From assembly GCF_036038375.1 (NCBI RefSeq), contig NZ_CP107935.1:2976001-3040000 (forward strand): a stretch of 64,000 nt of DNA, in the 5' to 3' direction. Positions 46,500 to 58,118 of this stretch are shown here, piece after piece; the first letter of the stretch is position 1, and each line of letters opens with the position of its first letter. Below the pieces are notes generated by a model. The model did no database searches. It was not told where the DNA came from and saw only the letters and a list, made by a program, of their open reading frames with translations. The DNA is from Streptomyces sp. NBC_00414 (lineage in GTDB: Bacteria > Actinomycetota > Actinomycetes > Streptomycetales > Streptomycetaceae). The translations under genes were made by a program, and so were the position numbers.

Positions 46500-48326
46500 T
46501 CAGCGGTACGCGCTCTCGTCGCCCCGACTCAGCGGCGCCAGGTCCTGTTCCAGTCGGCCGCACACACGCCAGTCGGCCTCGGGGGACAGCTTTCGCTCGT
46601 CGAGGATGTTCCGGGCGCGGGCCTCGCCCCAACTCGTGGCGTACCAGGGCCCGGCGCTCCCCTCCAGGTCCTCCGCCACGTGTTTCAGGGCACAGGACCG
46701 AAGCGGCTCGTCAAGTGTGTCCAGAGCGGGCACGGCGTCGGCGGACAATCCGCGCGCGTAGTCGAGGTCGAACGTGCCCGTCTCCTCGTACCGCTGGACG
46801 TTGCGCTCGGCGATCAGCCCGTCGGGCGACACGATCCCGAAAACGAGCACTGTCGCGGCGGCGCTCGCCAGCACCACGCGCGGCAGCCAGCGGGCTCCCA
46901 GGACGCCGGCCGCCATGATGAGCACGATGACCAGGCCGAGCCAGAGCTCGACGGTCACCACGGAGATCCGCAGCCGGGTGAGCCCGTAGGCCTCCACGTA
47001 CATGTCCATACGCCGTACCGCCGAGGCCACGACCACGAGGGCGAGGGCGCAGAGGGTGCCGAGGACGGCGCGTACGAGCGTCCGGTCGCGCGATCCGTCC
47101 CGTGGGGCCCAGCGCAGGGCGAAGACGATGACGAGCAGGGTGAGGAGCGTGACCAGGAGCAACTGCCAGAAGCCCTGGCGCGCGTACGCGGAGTACGTCT
47201 GGCCGGTCTTCTCCAGTACGGCGTCGTATCCGCCGAGCAGGACGACCAGCTGGACCGCGTTGAAAACGGCGAAGAGCGCGGCGAGCACGACCAGGGGCAG
47301 TGCCCACTCGACGCGGCCGCGGGCGCGGCCCGGGGGCACCTCGACGCGGTCCCACTGAACGGGCGCCGCGGCCGTGTACGCCGCCGCGAGAGCGCCGACC
47401 ACGCCGATCACGAAGAGGACGCCGTGCCAGGGGCCACCGGAGACCGAGGCGTCCGGCACGAGGCTCTCCAGGAGGTCCGCGAACGCCGCGTCGGCGCCGG
47501 CGAAGAGGGCGCCGAAGACCACCAGCAGTACAGCGGCCACAACGATCGCGCGCAGCACGGGGCCCACGTTGCCGCGCGCGCCGCCGGTCCGCTCACGCAG
47601 TCCGCGCCAGCCCCAGCCCGGACCGGTGACCAGCGAGGTGTAGAGGCCGATCGGGCCGAACAGCATCCCGGGCCAGGTACGGCCGCCGTGCAGGGCGAGC
47701 GAGCCCACCGCCAGAGCGGCCACGACGGCGAGGAACGACGGCCAGTCGGCGTCACGCAGTGCCGGAACGATCAACAGGGCCAGTCCGCCGACGCCCCACA
47801 CCAGCGTCCAGGGACGTGGCCGTCGGCCCGCCGACCCGGCCGCGAAGTACGCGCCGAGCGTGACCGGGATCGCCACCAGCAGGAGATTGAGCGCCAGGCC
47901 CTCGCCGAGCAGAAGCATGCTGAGCAGACCGGTCGCCAGGGCGGCCCAGAGAGTCGCGGTGCGGACGGGCGCCGGAGTCCCTGCCTGGATGTCCGCGAAC
48001 CAGGACTCCACGGCGGGGCCGTCCCAGCCTTCGCCCTCGGAAGAACCGCCATCGCCGAATCCGTCTGCGACCGGGCCCCCGCCCGAGCCCTTGCCTTCGC
48101 CCTCAGTCTCGCCCGAACGCGCGACCGCACGTGCGCCCGTACCCGTACCCGCGCCCGCGCCCGCAGCCCCGCCACCTGAGCGAGCCGCGGGAACGGCGTC
48201 CTTCGGCTCCTCGGCGTCAACACCGGAGGACCCCGCGGGCTCCCCGGCCTCCGAGGGCTCCCCGACCTCCTCCGGCTCCCCCGTTTCCGACCCTCGCGGC
48301 TCGGCCTCGGACGGTTTGTCGGACAC
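46500..48326 (-). CDS. DUF4173 multi-pass membrane protein
   Basis: 608 residues. About 110 N-terminal residues are Gly/Glu/Pro-rich and disordered; then 12 or so membrane segments of the DUF4173 type, with the conserved LLGGYDAVLEKTGQTYSAYARQGFWQLL loop (given in part: AYARQGFWQL) and RMDMYVEAYGLTRLR. A soluble C-terminal domain of about 100 residues ends the protein. Function unknown. GTG 48326 follows GGAGGGGGT. Preceded by the ADP-ribosylhydrolase unit and its own terminator. Confidence 0.85.
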   Translation of the reverse strand: MSDKPSEAEPRGSETGEPEEVGEPSEAGEPAGSSGVDAEEPKDAVPAARSGGGAAGAGAGTGTGARAVARSGETEGEGKGSGGGPVADGFGDGGSSEGEGWDGPAVESWFADIQAGTPAPVRTATLWAALATGLLSMLLLGEGLALNLLLVAIPVTLGAYFAAGSAGRRPRPWTLVWGVGGLALLIVPALRDADWPSFLAVVAALAVGSLALHGGRTWPGMLFGPIGLYTSLVTGPGWGWRGLRERTGGARGNVGPVLRAIVVAAVLLVVFGALFAGADAAFADLLESLVPDASVSGGPWHGVLFVIGVVGALAAAYTAAAPVQWDRVEVPPGRARGRVEWALPLVVLAALFAVFNAVQLVVLLGGYDAVLEKTGQTYSAYARQGFWQLLLVTLLTLLVIVFALRWAPRDGSRDRTLVRAVLGTLCALALVVVASAVRRMDMYVEAYGLTRLRISVVTVELWLGLVIVLIMAAGVLGARWLPRVVLASAAATVLVFGIVSPDGLIAERNVQRYEETGTFDLDYARGLSADAVPALDTLDEPLRSCALKHVAEDLEGSAGPWYATSWGEARARNILDERKLSPEADWRVCGRLEQDLAPLSRGDESAYR

Positions 48327-48526
48327 AGGACCCCCTCCCCGACCGGTCCGGGCAGCACGCGGCGCACAGCCGCGGCGGGAGCTCAGGAACCGGTTTCTCG
48401 TCGGCGCCGGCCCGTGATGATCAACGAGCGGCGTGGCGGCAAGGGTAACCGCGGGGCTGTCGGCACAGCGGACCGCGGCTTCTCTGTGGCAGGGCTGTGA
48501 CAGGGCTCGACACGTGGGGCGGGCGG

Positions 48527-48550
48527 AAAAGGGGCACGCGCGCGTGCCCC
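48527..48550 (-). terminator. terminator after the ADP-ribosylhydrolase gene
   Basis: Perfect 20-bp palindrome GGGGCACGCG/CGCGTGCCCC followed on the minus strand by TTTT, starting 14 bp past the stop. Confidence 0.86.
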
Positions 48551-48563
48551 TCGGCCCCGAGCG

Positions 48564-49475
48564 TCAGAGAGCGGCCGCCGGTGCCGCCCAGTCCGGCAGG
48601 GGCTCCGTACGCTGCACCCACTCCGCGGGCGGCGCCCCGGCCTTCCCCGCCGCCACGACACCTCCGACGATGGCGCAGGTCGTGTCCATGTCGCCGCCCA
48701 CCTGCGCGGTCGCCCAGAAGCCCTCTTCGTAGTCGCCGAGAGCGCGCGCCGCCGACCAGAGTGCGAACGGCACCGTGTCGTGCGCGGTCGTGCGCCGCCC
48801 GCAGCCCAGAACGGCCGCCACGGTGGTCGCGTCCCCGTAGTCGAGCATGTCCCGGGCGCGCCGCAGACCCGCGCCCACGGCGCTGCGCGGCACGAGAGCG
48901 ATCACGCCGTCAAGCAGCGCGTCCGGTCCGGGCGGCCCTCCCGGCGCCGCGGCCAGCGCGGCGGCGGCCGCCACGGCCATGGCGCCGACCACCGCTTCGC
49001 GGTGCTGGTGGGTGGTGTACGCCGAGATCTCGGCCTGGTGCGTGGCCTGCTCGGGGTCGTCCGCGTACCAGGCGCCCAGAGGGGCGATCCGCATCGCCGC
49101 GCCGTTGCCCCAGGAGCCCTGCCCCTTGAAGAGGGCCGACGCCAGTTCGCGCCAGTCGCCGCCCGCCCGGATCTGCCGCAGCAGCCGGTCCACCGCGGGT
49201 CCGTAGTCCCGGTCGGCGTCGTGGCGCTCGGCGAAGGAGCGGGCCAGTGCGTCCTGGTCGATACGGTGGTGGGCGGTCAAAGTGGCCACTACGGAGGCGG
49301 CCATTTCCGTGTCGTCGGTCCACTTCCAGGGTCCGGGCGGCAGTGCGCGGTCCTGGAGCAGCGGGTAGTTCACGGGCACGAAGAACTGTGAGCCAAGTGC
49401 GTCCCCGACCGCGAGTCCACGCAGGCTGGCCAGGGCGCGGTCGAGGCGCCCGGCGGGAGAGGAGTCAGCGGTCAT
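48564..49475 (-). CDS. ADP-ribosylglycohydrolase (DraG-like)
   Basis: 303 residues, normal for the family. Metal-binding motifs in order: RGLAVGDALGSQ, KWTDDTEMAAS, GSWGNGAAMRIAPLG and GGDMDTTCAIVGGV; the Asp residues of DDT and GGDMDT hold the two Mg ions. It removes ADP-ribose from proteins, nucleic acids or small molecules. The start lies 12 bp after the stop of the histidine phosphatase gene, so both are probably co-transcribed. Target unknown. Confidence 0.93.
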   Translation of the reverse strand: MTADSSPAGRLDRALASLRGLAVGDALGSQFFVPVNYPLLQDRALPPGPWKWTDDTEMAASVVATLTAHHRIDQDALARSFAERHDADRDYGPAVDRLLRQIRAGGDWRELASALFKGQGSWGNGAAMRIAPLGAWYADDPEQATHQAEISAYTTHQHREAVVGAMAVAAAAALAAAPGGPPGPDALLDGVIALVPRSAVGAGLRRARDMLDYGDATTVAAVLGCGRRTTAHDTVPFALWSAARALGDYEEGFWATAQVGGDMDTTCAIVGGVVAAGKAGAPPAEWVQRTEPLPDWAAPAAAL

Positions 49476-49487
49476 CGCTCTGCCACT

Positions 49488-50147
49488 CTAACCGGTGGCT
49501 CCGTACGACTCCGGATCACGCCAGCGCTCGAAGGGGCGGTCGATCGTGTACTTGTCGTCCTCCCCGAGGACGAGCATCCGCATCTCCGCGTTCCCCGGGT
49601 TCGACAGCGATTCGAATTCGGCGACCGTCCAGTGGAACCAGCGCATGCAGAACAGCCGCATGGCCAGGCCGTGGGTCACCAGAAGCACGTTGGGCGGGTG
49701 ATCGGGTGCCTCGAAGCTCCGGAACAGGCTCTCCAGGAAGTTGCCCACCCGGTCGTACACATCGGCGCCGGACTCGCCCTGTGCGAAGCGGTAGAAGAAG
49801 TGCCCGTACGCGTCGCGGTAGGCCTTCTGGAGACGTACGTCGTCCCGGTCCTGCCAGTTCCCCCAGTCCTGCTCGCGCAGCCGGGGCTCCTCGCGGACCC
49901 GCACCTGGGCAGGGTCGAGGTGGAAGGACCGGAAGGTCTCGTGCGTGCGGCGGTACGGGGAGACGTAAACGCTTACCTGCTCGCTGCCGAAGACCTCTCT
50001 GAGCCGCTTTCCCGTCTCCTCCGCCTGTCGCCACCCCTTCTCGGTGAGTGCCAGAGCGTGGTCGGGTTCACGCTCGTAGACGGAGTCATCGGCATTGCCC
50101 ACCGACTCGCCGTGCCGGACAAGAACGATGCGCCGTGGACGTGCCAT
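49488..50147 (-). CDS. histidine phosphatase family protein
   Basis: 219 residues. Phosphoacceptor loop LVRHGES with His12, the second Arg in YVSPYRRTHET and catalytic His in LLVTHGLAMR. This is the phosphoglycerate-mutase-like fold; substrate not identified. ATG 50147. Followed at 12 bp by the ADP-ribosylhydrolase gene, which suggests joint expression. Confidence 0.93.
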   Translation of the reverse strand: MARPRRIVLVRHGESVGNADDSVYEREPDHALALTEKGWRQAEETGKRLREVFGSEQVSVYVSPYRRTHETFRSFHLDPAQVRVREEPRLREQDWGNWQDRDDVRLQKAYRDAYGHFFYRFAQGESGADVYDRVGNFLESLFRSFEAPDHPPNVLLVTHGLAMRLFCMRWFHWTVAEFESLSNPGNAEMRMLVLGEDDKYTIDRPFERWRDPESYGATG

Positions 50148-50288
50148 ACCGGAACCCTAGATCGGGTCACCCCCGATCGAGCACTCGTACGGGCTCCATA
50201 CGTCACAGGTCACACGAAACGCGGCCTCGTCGGACGCCGCCCGACGCCGTCCGACGCCGGAGAACGCCGTCGAACGCGGCCGGAAGCC

Positions 50289-50348
50289 GTCAGACCGTCC
50301 GGGTCGGCTCCAGCTGGAGTCAGACCGTCCAGGTCGGCTCCAGCTGGA
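50289..50348. repeat. 30-bp tandem duplication across the DUF4937 stop codon
   Basis: 50289-50318 and 50319-50348 are identical except one base. The second copy contains the last codons and stop of the DUF4937 gene; the first copy is the extra, non-coding one downstream. Confidence 0.85.
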
Positions 50349-50925
50349 CGATGTCCCCCGTGAGCGCTATGACGTCCGCCTCTATCTGGGCCCGCAGCGC
50401 GAGCCGCTCCACGCGCTCGGCACGGTATTTGCCGTGCTCGGCGGCCGACTGCCACATCGACAGGACCATGAACTCATGGCCGGGTGCCTCGCCGAAGAGG
50501 CCCCGCACCATGCCGGGCGAGCCGGCCATCGCCGGGTTCCAGACCTTCTCCTGCATCAGCGCGAAGTGCTCGGCGCGCTCCTCGTGCACGCGACAGTGCG
50601 CCACCCGCACGAGATCGGCCTCCGTGAAGCGTGGTTCGAAACCGGTCTTCACGTCGAAGCGGTGGTCGAAGAGTGTGGCGTGCTGATCCTTGAAGGTGCC
50701 CGACTGGGAGGCGGCCAGCCGGTCATGGGATCGCGCCATGAAGGAGTCGTAGAAGGCACGGCTCTCCCAGAAGGCGAAGATGTGGGCCACTCCGGGCCTT
50801 CCCCGGCTCCAGCCCCCGCCCTGCCCCCGGAATCCCGGCTCCCCCAGAAGTCCCGCCCATTTTCGCTGTCCCCGTTCGAAACCGCGGCGGTCCACCACGG
50901 TGCAGCGAATCCACTTGACCAGCAC
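50320..50925 (-). CDS. DUF4937 family protein
   Basis: 201 residues. Begins VLVKWIRCTVVDRRGFERGQ (part), typical of DUF4937; a ferredoxin-like dimeric alpha/beta fold related to antibiotic-biosynthesis monooxygenases is plausible (AHIFAFWESRAFYDSFM; FMVLSMWQSAAEHGKY). Enzyme activity not established. GTG 50925 is taken from the conserved N-terminus; the ribosome site is poor. Divergent from terD. Its 3' end is duplicated in tandem. Confidence 0.84.
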   Translation of the reverse strand: MLVKWIRCTVVDRRGFERGQRKWAGLLGEPGFRGQGGGWSRGRPGVAHIFAFWESRAFYDSFMARSHDRLAASQSGTFKDQHATLFDHRFDVKTGFEPRFTEADLVRVAHCRVHEERAEHFALMQEKVWNPAMAGSPGMVRGLFGEAPGHEFMVLSMWQSAAEHGKYRAERVERLALRAQIEADVIALTGDIVQLEPTWTV

Positions 50926-51078
50926 CGCGCCATCGTAAGGCCCAGGAACGTGGCGTCGGTCACGCTCGGGCGCACTGCATCCGCACGAGCGCCCCCGTGC
51001 GCGTGGCACGATGGACAACACGCCTCATCTGCCCGGCAGTTGAGGCGGCCGACGCAGGGGCACCAGGAGGGATGTGCG

Positions 51079-51612
51079 GTGAACGGCCTCAACAAGGGCA
51101 TCAGCAAGGTCGAGGTCTCGGTGAAGTGGGATCCCAGTCCCACCGGCGAACCGGCCATCGATCTCGACATCGTCGCCGCCACCTATCTCGCGACCGACAA
51201 CCACGAGAACCCCGACTACGTAGTGCACTTCGGCAGCCGTTCCCCGGACGGCACCATCTACCTCAACCGGGACAGCAAGGACGGCAAGGGCTTCGGCTGG
51301 GACGAGGTGATGACCCTGGAGCTGAGCCGCCTCAACAAGCGCTACGCGCGCGTGATGGTCGGTGTCGCCATACAGCAGCGCACCGGACGGCGCACGTTCG
51401 TCGGGGTCAACAACCCGGCCCTGCGGATCCGTGAGGGCTACACCGTCCTGTCCGAGGACGATTTCGGCGGCGTCCTCGGGGCCACGGCCACGACGGTCGC
51501 GGAGTTCGTGCGCGACGGCTCCGGAGAGTGGACCTTCCGTCCGGCCGTCCGCGGCTTCGACGCCGACCCGGCGACCTTCGCGCGGATCATGGGCAACGCT
51601 GAGGCGGCCTGA
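51079..51612 (+). CDS. TerD-family calcium-binding stress protein
   Basis: 177 residues. TerD fold with the N-terminal KGISKVEVSVKWDPSP, the Ca-binding acidic loops IDLDIVAATY and NRDSKDGKGFGWDEVM, and the C-terminal VGVAIQQRTGRRTFV, NPALRIREGYT. Known roles: tellurite and oxidative stress tolerance, and in Streptomyces effects on differentiation. GTG 51079 has AGGAGG 8 bp upstream. No terA, terB, terC or kinase genes are adjacent, so it is a solitary member. Confidence 0.88.
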   Translation: MNGLNKGISKVEVSVKWDPSPTGEPAIDLDIVAATYLATDNHENPDYVVHFGSRSPDGTIYLNRDSKDGKGFGWDEVMTLELSRLNKRYARVMVGVAIQQRTGRRTFVGVNNPALRIREGYTVLSEDDFGGVLGATATTVAEFVRDGSGEWTFRPAVRGFDADPATFARIMGNAEAA

Positions 51613-51649
51613 CCTGCGCGGCCCGCGCGCCCGCGCCGAAAGTACGCGC

Positions 51650-51700
51650 ACACGCCGGAGGGGCGGCACAGCTTGTGGCTGTGCCGCCCCTCCGGCGTGT
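51650..51700. terminator. bidirectional terminator hairpin
   Basis: 23-bp perfect stem (51650-51672 with 51678-51700) and 5-nt loop TTGTG, between convergent terD and the unknown gene. Confidence 0.9.
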
Positions 51701-51746
51701 GGGTCCGCCGGTGATACTGGCGGAGAGCACTTATTCCTGACGTGCG

Positions 51747-52862
51747 CTATTCCTCGGCATCTGGCTCTCGATCGGGGAACGCGCGCAGCCTCAGCTGTGA
51801 CGCCCTGTGGTCGGCGAGCCACCGCATCCGGTTGTCATCCGCGGCGATCCCGGCACGTGCGGCCTGGGTCCACTCCTCGCGGTCGAGCACCTCGAGGTAG
51901 GTCGCACGGAGCGCTTCCTGTTGTGCCGCGGTGCACCCCGCAGCCTCGTAAGGCTCCGTAGTCAGGTGCTGAGTGAGCACCGCGATCGTGAAGTAGCGCT
52001 CCATGGTCGGGCTGAGCAAACCCACATGGCGAGCATGAGCTTCCAGGACCACTCTCGAATGGGGGTAGTGAGCGAGGGTGAGTCCCATCCCCCCGCAGTC
52101 GCTCATGAGATGGAGTAGCCGACCGATGTGGTCGACCATCTCGCTGTCAGTGTCGAGCTCTGCAAGCGCCTCATGGAGTCTGGCGACTGTGGCGACCTTG
52201 CCGGCGAAGTATCCGTTGAGGAAGTCGCCGTCACAGGCCCTGCGCAGCAGCCATCGTCGGGCAGCTGGGTCGTCGAGTCTGCAGAGAGCCTCAACGGCAT
52301 AGACACGTCCCCAGCCGGTGACTCGCTCAGCGAGCCAGAGCAGGGCTTCGACTCCTCCTTTCTGCCGCTCGAAGGCGTGCGCCGCCAGCGGCCCGAAGCG
52401 GTCGGAGAGCAGCCCGATCGTCTGAATCAGTGGAATGTCGTCAGCTGTTCCCACAACGGCGAGCAGGGCAAGCCCGACAGTGACTGAGCAGCGATCGGTG
52501 CCATAGCGGACCAGCCAGCGGCCCGTTTGACGAGCGCGTTCCGTGTCCACCCGCGCAGCCGCGGCGGCGATGTGCTCGTTGTGGTGAATCGGAATGTAGA
52601 CGTCGTGGAAGACGTCGGCCAGTTCGCTGGGCAGAGCAGAGGCACTCGCGAAATGCGTGTCCAGAATGAGCGCAATATCCTTGCCGGCCAAGTGCCGGTC
52701 TCTAGGTGCCTTCGGGCCTCGACGACGGTGCAACGCGTCGTCGGGAAAGGGGTACCCGTCGCGCGGAAGCGGCTCATCCGGAACCAGTTGATGCAGCCGC
52801 AGCGCGTGGTCGAACAGCGTTGTCGGTGATCCGGGCAGTCCTGTCCCGGTCGTCCCGCTCAT
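51747..52862 (-). CDS. hypothetical all-helical (HEAT-like) protein
   Basis: 371 residues from ATG 52862 (MSGTTGTGLPG); a GTG 102 bp upstream is possible. Predicted helices repeat in pairs (VGLALLAVVGTADDIPLIQTIG; VEALLWLAERVTGWGRVYAVEAL; PAARRWLLRRACDGDFL, in pieces), like HEAT or TPR superhelices used for protein contacts. No catalytic motif or membrane segment. Third-position GC looks slightly lower than in flanking core genes, and the gene separates terD from nrdJ, which I remember as closer together in S. coelicolor. It may be an accessory insertion. Function unknown. Confidence 0.75.
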   Translation of the reverse strand: MSGTTGTGLPGSPTTLFDHALRLHQLVPDEPLPRDGYPFPDDALHRRRGPKAPRDRHLAGKDIALILDTHFASASALPSELADVFHDVYIPIHHNEHIAAAAARVDTERARQTGRWLVRYGTDRCSVTVGLALLAVVGTADDIPLIQTIGLLSDRFGPLAAHAFERQKGGVEALLWLAERVTGWGRVYAVEALCRLDDPAARRWLLRRACDGDFLNGYFAGKVATVARLHEALAELDTDSEMVDHIGRLLHLMSDCGGMGLTLAHYPHSRVVLEAHARHVGLLSPTMERYFTIAVLTQHLTTEPYEAAGCTAAQQEALRATYLEVLDREEWTQAARAGIAADDNRMRWLADHRASQLRLRAFPDREPDAEE

Positions 52863-52990
52863 CGGCGGACGGAGGACTCGATTCTCTTGATCATGGCCCG
52901 GAGCATGCCACGAGAGCAATCGCCGCGACAAGCCCTCGACCCGGCCGCGCGTTGCATCAAACACAACAGCCAGGCATCACGCTCGTCGAA

Positions 52991-53022
52991 GGCGGTGGAG
53001 CCGCGAGACCGGCTCCACCGCC
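52991..53022 (-). terminator. terminator after nrdJ
   Basis: 13-bp perfect stem (53010-53022 with 52991-53003) and 6-nt loop, 36 bp past the nrdJ stop. Confidence 0.8.
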
Positions 53023-53058
53023 CTGACCATCTACTTCACACCCTGAAGGCGCTCGGTG

Positions 53059-55953
<2,895 letters not shown>

Positions 55954-56103
55954 GCCGCCTCCCTGTATCAGGCTAAAACGCCCTGAAGTGCCTCGTTCTT
56001 CCCGGGGCACGGTATGTTTTCTGGTGTCGCGAGCACCGCGTACGCGTACGCTCGCAACAGGTCTGTGGTCGCCGATCGGCAGGGCCGCTGCCGGCCCTTC
56101 TCG

Positions 56104-56655
56104 TCAGTCGGCGGCGCTGGCGGGAACGGGGACTTCGACAGTCTCTCCGGACCCGCGGTCGCTTCCCTTGCACCCCTCGCACACGTCTTCGTCGGCCGTG
56201 GCGGGGCCCTGCGTCTCTTCCCTGAGCTCCGTGATGGCGGCCTCGAAGTCCTCCAGCGAGTCGAACGCCCGGTAGACGGACGCGAACCGCAGGTAGGCGA
56301 CGAGGTCGAGCTCCTGCAACGGGCCGAGTATGGCCAGTCCCACGTCGTGGGTGGTCAGTTCGGCACTCCCGGTGGCCCGCACCGCCTCCTCGACCCGCTG
56401 GCCGAGCTGAGCGAGTGCGTCCTCCGTGACGGGCCGCCCCTGGCACGCCTTGCGCACGCCGTTGATGACCTTCGTACGGCTGAAGGGCTCGGTGACTCCG
56501 GACCGCTTCACCACCATGAGGGAGCACGTCTCCACGGTCGTGAACCGACGGGAGCAGTCGGGACACTGGCGGCGCCTGCGGATCGACGTGCCGTCATCCG
56601 TCGTACGACTGTCGACGACGCGGCTGTCGGGGTGCCTGCAGAAGGGGCAGTGCAT
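56104..56655 (-). CDS. nrdR: transcriptional repressor NrdR
   Basis: 183 residues. N-terminal zinc ribbon [17 protein letters not shown] with the second pair CPDCSRRF, followed by the ATP-cone domain ([20 protein letters not shown] given in part, [20 protein letters not shown]). The extra 30-residue acidic tail with two cysteines is longer than in E. coli NrdR. NrdR senses ATP/dATP and shuts down ribonucleotide reductase genes. ATG 56655 with GGAG upstream; the longer frame is promoter sequence. Confidence 0.96.
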   Translation of the reverse strand: MHCPFCRHPDSRVVDSRTTDDGTSIRRRRQCPDCSRRFTTVETCSLMVVKRSGVTEPFSRTKVINGVRKACQGRPVTEDALAQLGQRVEEAVRATGSAELTTHDVGLAILGPLQELDLVAYLRFASVYRAFDSLEDFEAAITELREETQGPATADEDVCEGCKGSDRGSGETVEVPVPASAAD

Positions 56656-56764
56656 TGGCTCCAACCCTCCTTGCACAGCACGACTCGATAGCCTCGACAG
56701 GCCTCCTGGGCCCCTCGAAGCAGGCCCCAGCATAGGCGATGACCGAGGACCCGGAAGACCGGGG

Positions 56765-56814
56765 GACCACAACTTCTGGGCTGCTGTGGAACTCGGACCA
56801 CTATATGTAGGGCC
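56765..56814 (-). promoter_or_regulatory. two NrdR boxes upstream of nrdRJ
   Basis: Box 1 near 56796-56812 has GGACCACTATATGTAGGG. Box 2 near 56765-56780 has GGACCACAACTTCTGGG. They start 31 bp apart, three helical turns, as NrdR box pairs do. Box 1 fits the AT-rich palindromic consensus well and box 2 is degenerate. Confidence 0.68.
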
Positions 56815-57108
56815 TGACCCGAATTTCACGCTCTACGCGCGTGTCGCACCCGTATTGGCATGTGCCGCGTGTCCATTCCGGCGAGGAGCGTACGGGGATA
56901 CGGTGTGCGGCAGCGGAACGGGGGCCGGTTCCCGATCCACGGGGCACCTGATGGCAGACTGGCCCTCGCCCCGCTCCGACCCACAAGGCCACGGCATCGG
57001 CGGCGAAGCGTACGAACAAAAGCGGCCCTGAGCACTTCGCCCGCCCCGTGCAGCGGTAGCCATACACCCAGACGCGTGATCACGTAAGGCCATTCGCGTT
57101 TTTTCACT

Positions 57109-57122
57109 CGAACGTGTGTTTG
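57109..57122. promoter_or_regulatory. LexA (SOS) box upstream of lexA
   Basis: CGAACGTGTGTTTG fits the Gram-positive/actinobacterial consensus CGAACRNRYGTTYG at every position, 61 bp before the lexA start. It implies autoregulation. Confidence 0.93.
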
Positions 57123-57182
57123 GCGCAACCTTTCGAAAGCAACTACCGTTGTCCAGCAGGGAGACGAACGAGAGGGGCCGAC

Positions 57183-57965
57183 GTGACCACCACCGCAGAC
57201 AGTGCCACCATCACTGCCCAGGACCGCTCCCAGGGCCGATTTGAGCCGGTGCAAGCCATGAATGAAACCGCGAACCAGGAGGGGCCCAAGCCCGCACGCT
57301 CCCTGCCGGGCCGACCTCCAGGCATCCGGGCGGACAGCTCCGGACTCACCGACCGGCAACGCCGGGTCATCGAGGTCATCAGGGACTCCGTCCAGCGGCG
57401 GGGGTACCCGCCGTCCATGAGGGAGATCGGGCAGGCCGTCGGCCTCTCCAGCACCTCCTCGGTCGCCCATCAGCTGATGGCACTGGAGCGCAAGGGCTTC
57501 CTGCGCCGCGATCCGCACCGCCCCAGGGCCTACGAGGTCCGCGGATCCGACCAGTCCACCGCGCAGCCCACCGACACGGCCGGCAAGCCGGCGGCGTCGT
57601 ACGTCCCACTGGTCGGCCGGATCGCCGCAGGCGGTCCGATCCTCGCCGAGGAGTCGGTCGAGGACGTCTTCCCGCTGCCCCGGCAGCTGGTCGGCGACGG
57701 CGAGCTGTTCGTGCTGAAGGTCGTCGGCGACTCGATGATCGAAGCCGCGATCTGCGACGGCGACTGGGTGACCGTCCGCCGCCAGCCGGTCGCGGAGAAC
57801 GGCGACATCGTGGCGGCCATGCTGGACGGCGAGGCGACGGTCAAGCGCTTCAAGCGCGAGGACGGCCACGTGTGGCTCCTGCCGCACAACTCGGCCTACC
57901 AGCCCATCCCGGGCGACGAGGCGACCATCCTCGGGAAGGTCGTGGCGGTGCTCCGGCGGATCTGA
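57183..57965 (+). CDS. lexA: SOS-response repressor and protease LexA
   Basis: 260 residues, with about 50 extra disordered N-terminal residues, as usual in Streptomyces. Winged helix about 54-118 ([29 protein letters not shown]). Cleavage site Ala149-Gly150 in RIAAGGP, catalytic Ser184 (GDSM) and Lys221 (ATVKRF). It represses DNA repair genes until RecA filaments trigger self-cleavage. GTG 57183 with GAGAGGGG upstream is chosen; ATG at residue 26 is an alternative. Divergent from nrdRJ. Confidence 0.97.
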   Translation: MTTTADSATITAQDRSQGRFEPVQAMNETANQEGPKPARSLPGRPPGIRADSSGLTDRQRRVIEVIRDSVQRRGYPPSMREIGQAVGLSSTSSVAHQLMALERKGFLRRDPHRPRAYEVRGSDQSTAQPTDTAGKPAASYVPLVGRIAAGGPILAEESVEDVFPLPRQLVGDGELFVLKVVGDSMIEAAICDGDWVTVRRQPVAENGDIVAAMLDGEATVKRFKREDGHVWLLPHNSAYQPIPGDEATILGKVVAVLRRI

Positions 57966-57981
57966 GGATCCACCCCTGACC

Positions 57982-58015
57982 GGGCCCCGGGACCCCTGCG
58001 CCGGTTCCGGGGCCC
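57982..58015 (+). terminator. terminator after lexA
   Basis: 13-bp stem with one G-U type mismatch (57982-57994 with 58003-58015), 16 bp past the stop. Confidence 0.75.
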
Positions 58016-58069
58016 TGCACTGTCCACACGCGGCGCTGGGCGCTGTTCTGTCCGTCCGCTGCGCACGTC

Positions 58070-58112
58070 TCAGGGGCTGCTCCCCCGGCTTTCACCGGGG
58101 AGCAGCCCCTGA
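58070..58112 (-). terminator. terminator after dinG
   Basis: 16-bp stem (58097-58112 with 58070-58085) and 11-nt loop, directly after the stop of the helicase gene. Confidence 0.82.
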
Positions 58113-58118
58113 GGCCGT

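Larger units (their letters stand above)
56656..57182. other. 527-bp divergent nrdR/lexA intergenic region
   Basis: Contains the paired NrdR boxes (left half) and the LexA box (right half). Between about 56830 and 57100 I see no supported gene or hairpin. Confidence 0.6.

Noticed and set aside
56656..57182. Cobalamin riboswitch ahead of nrdRJ
   Set aside because: No B12-box-like conserved core is seen; regulation by NrdR boxes fits better.
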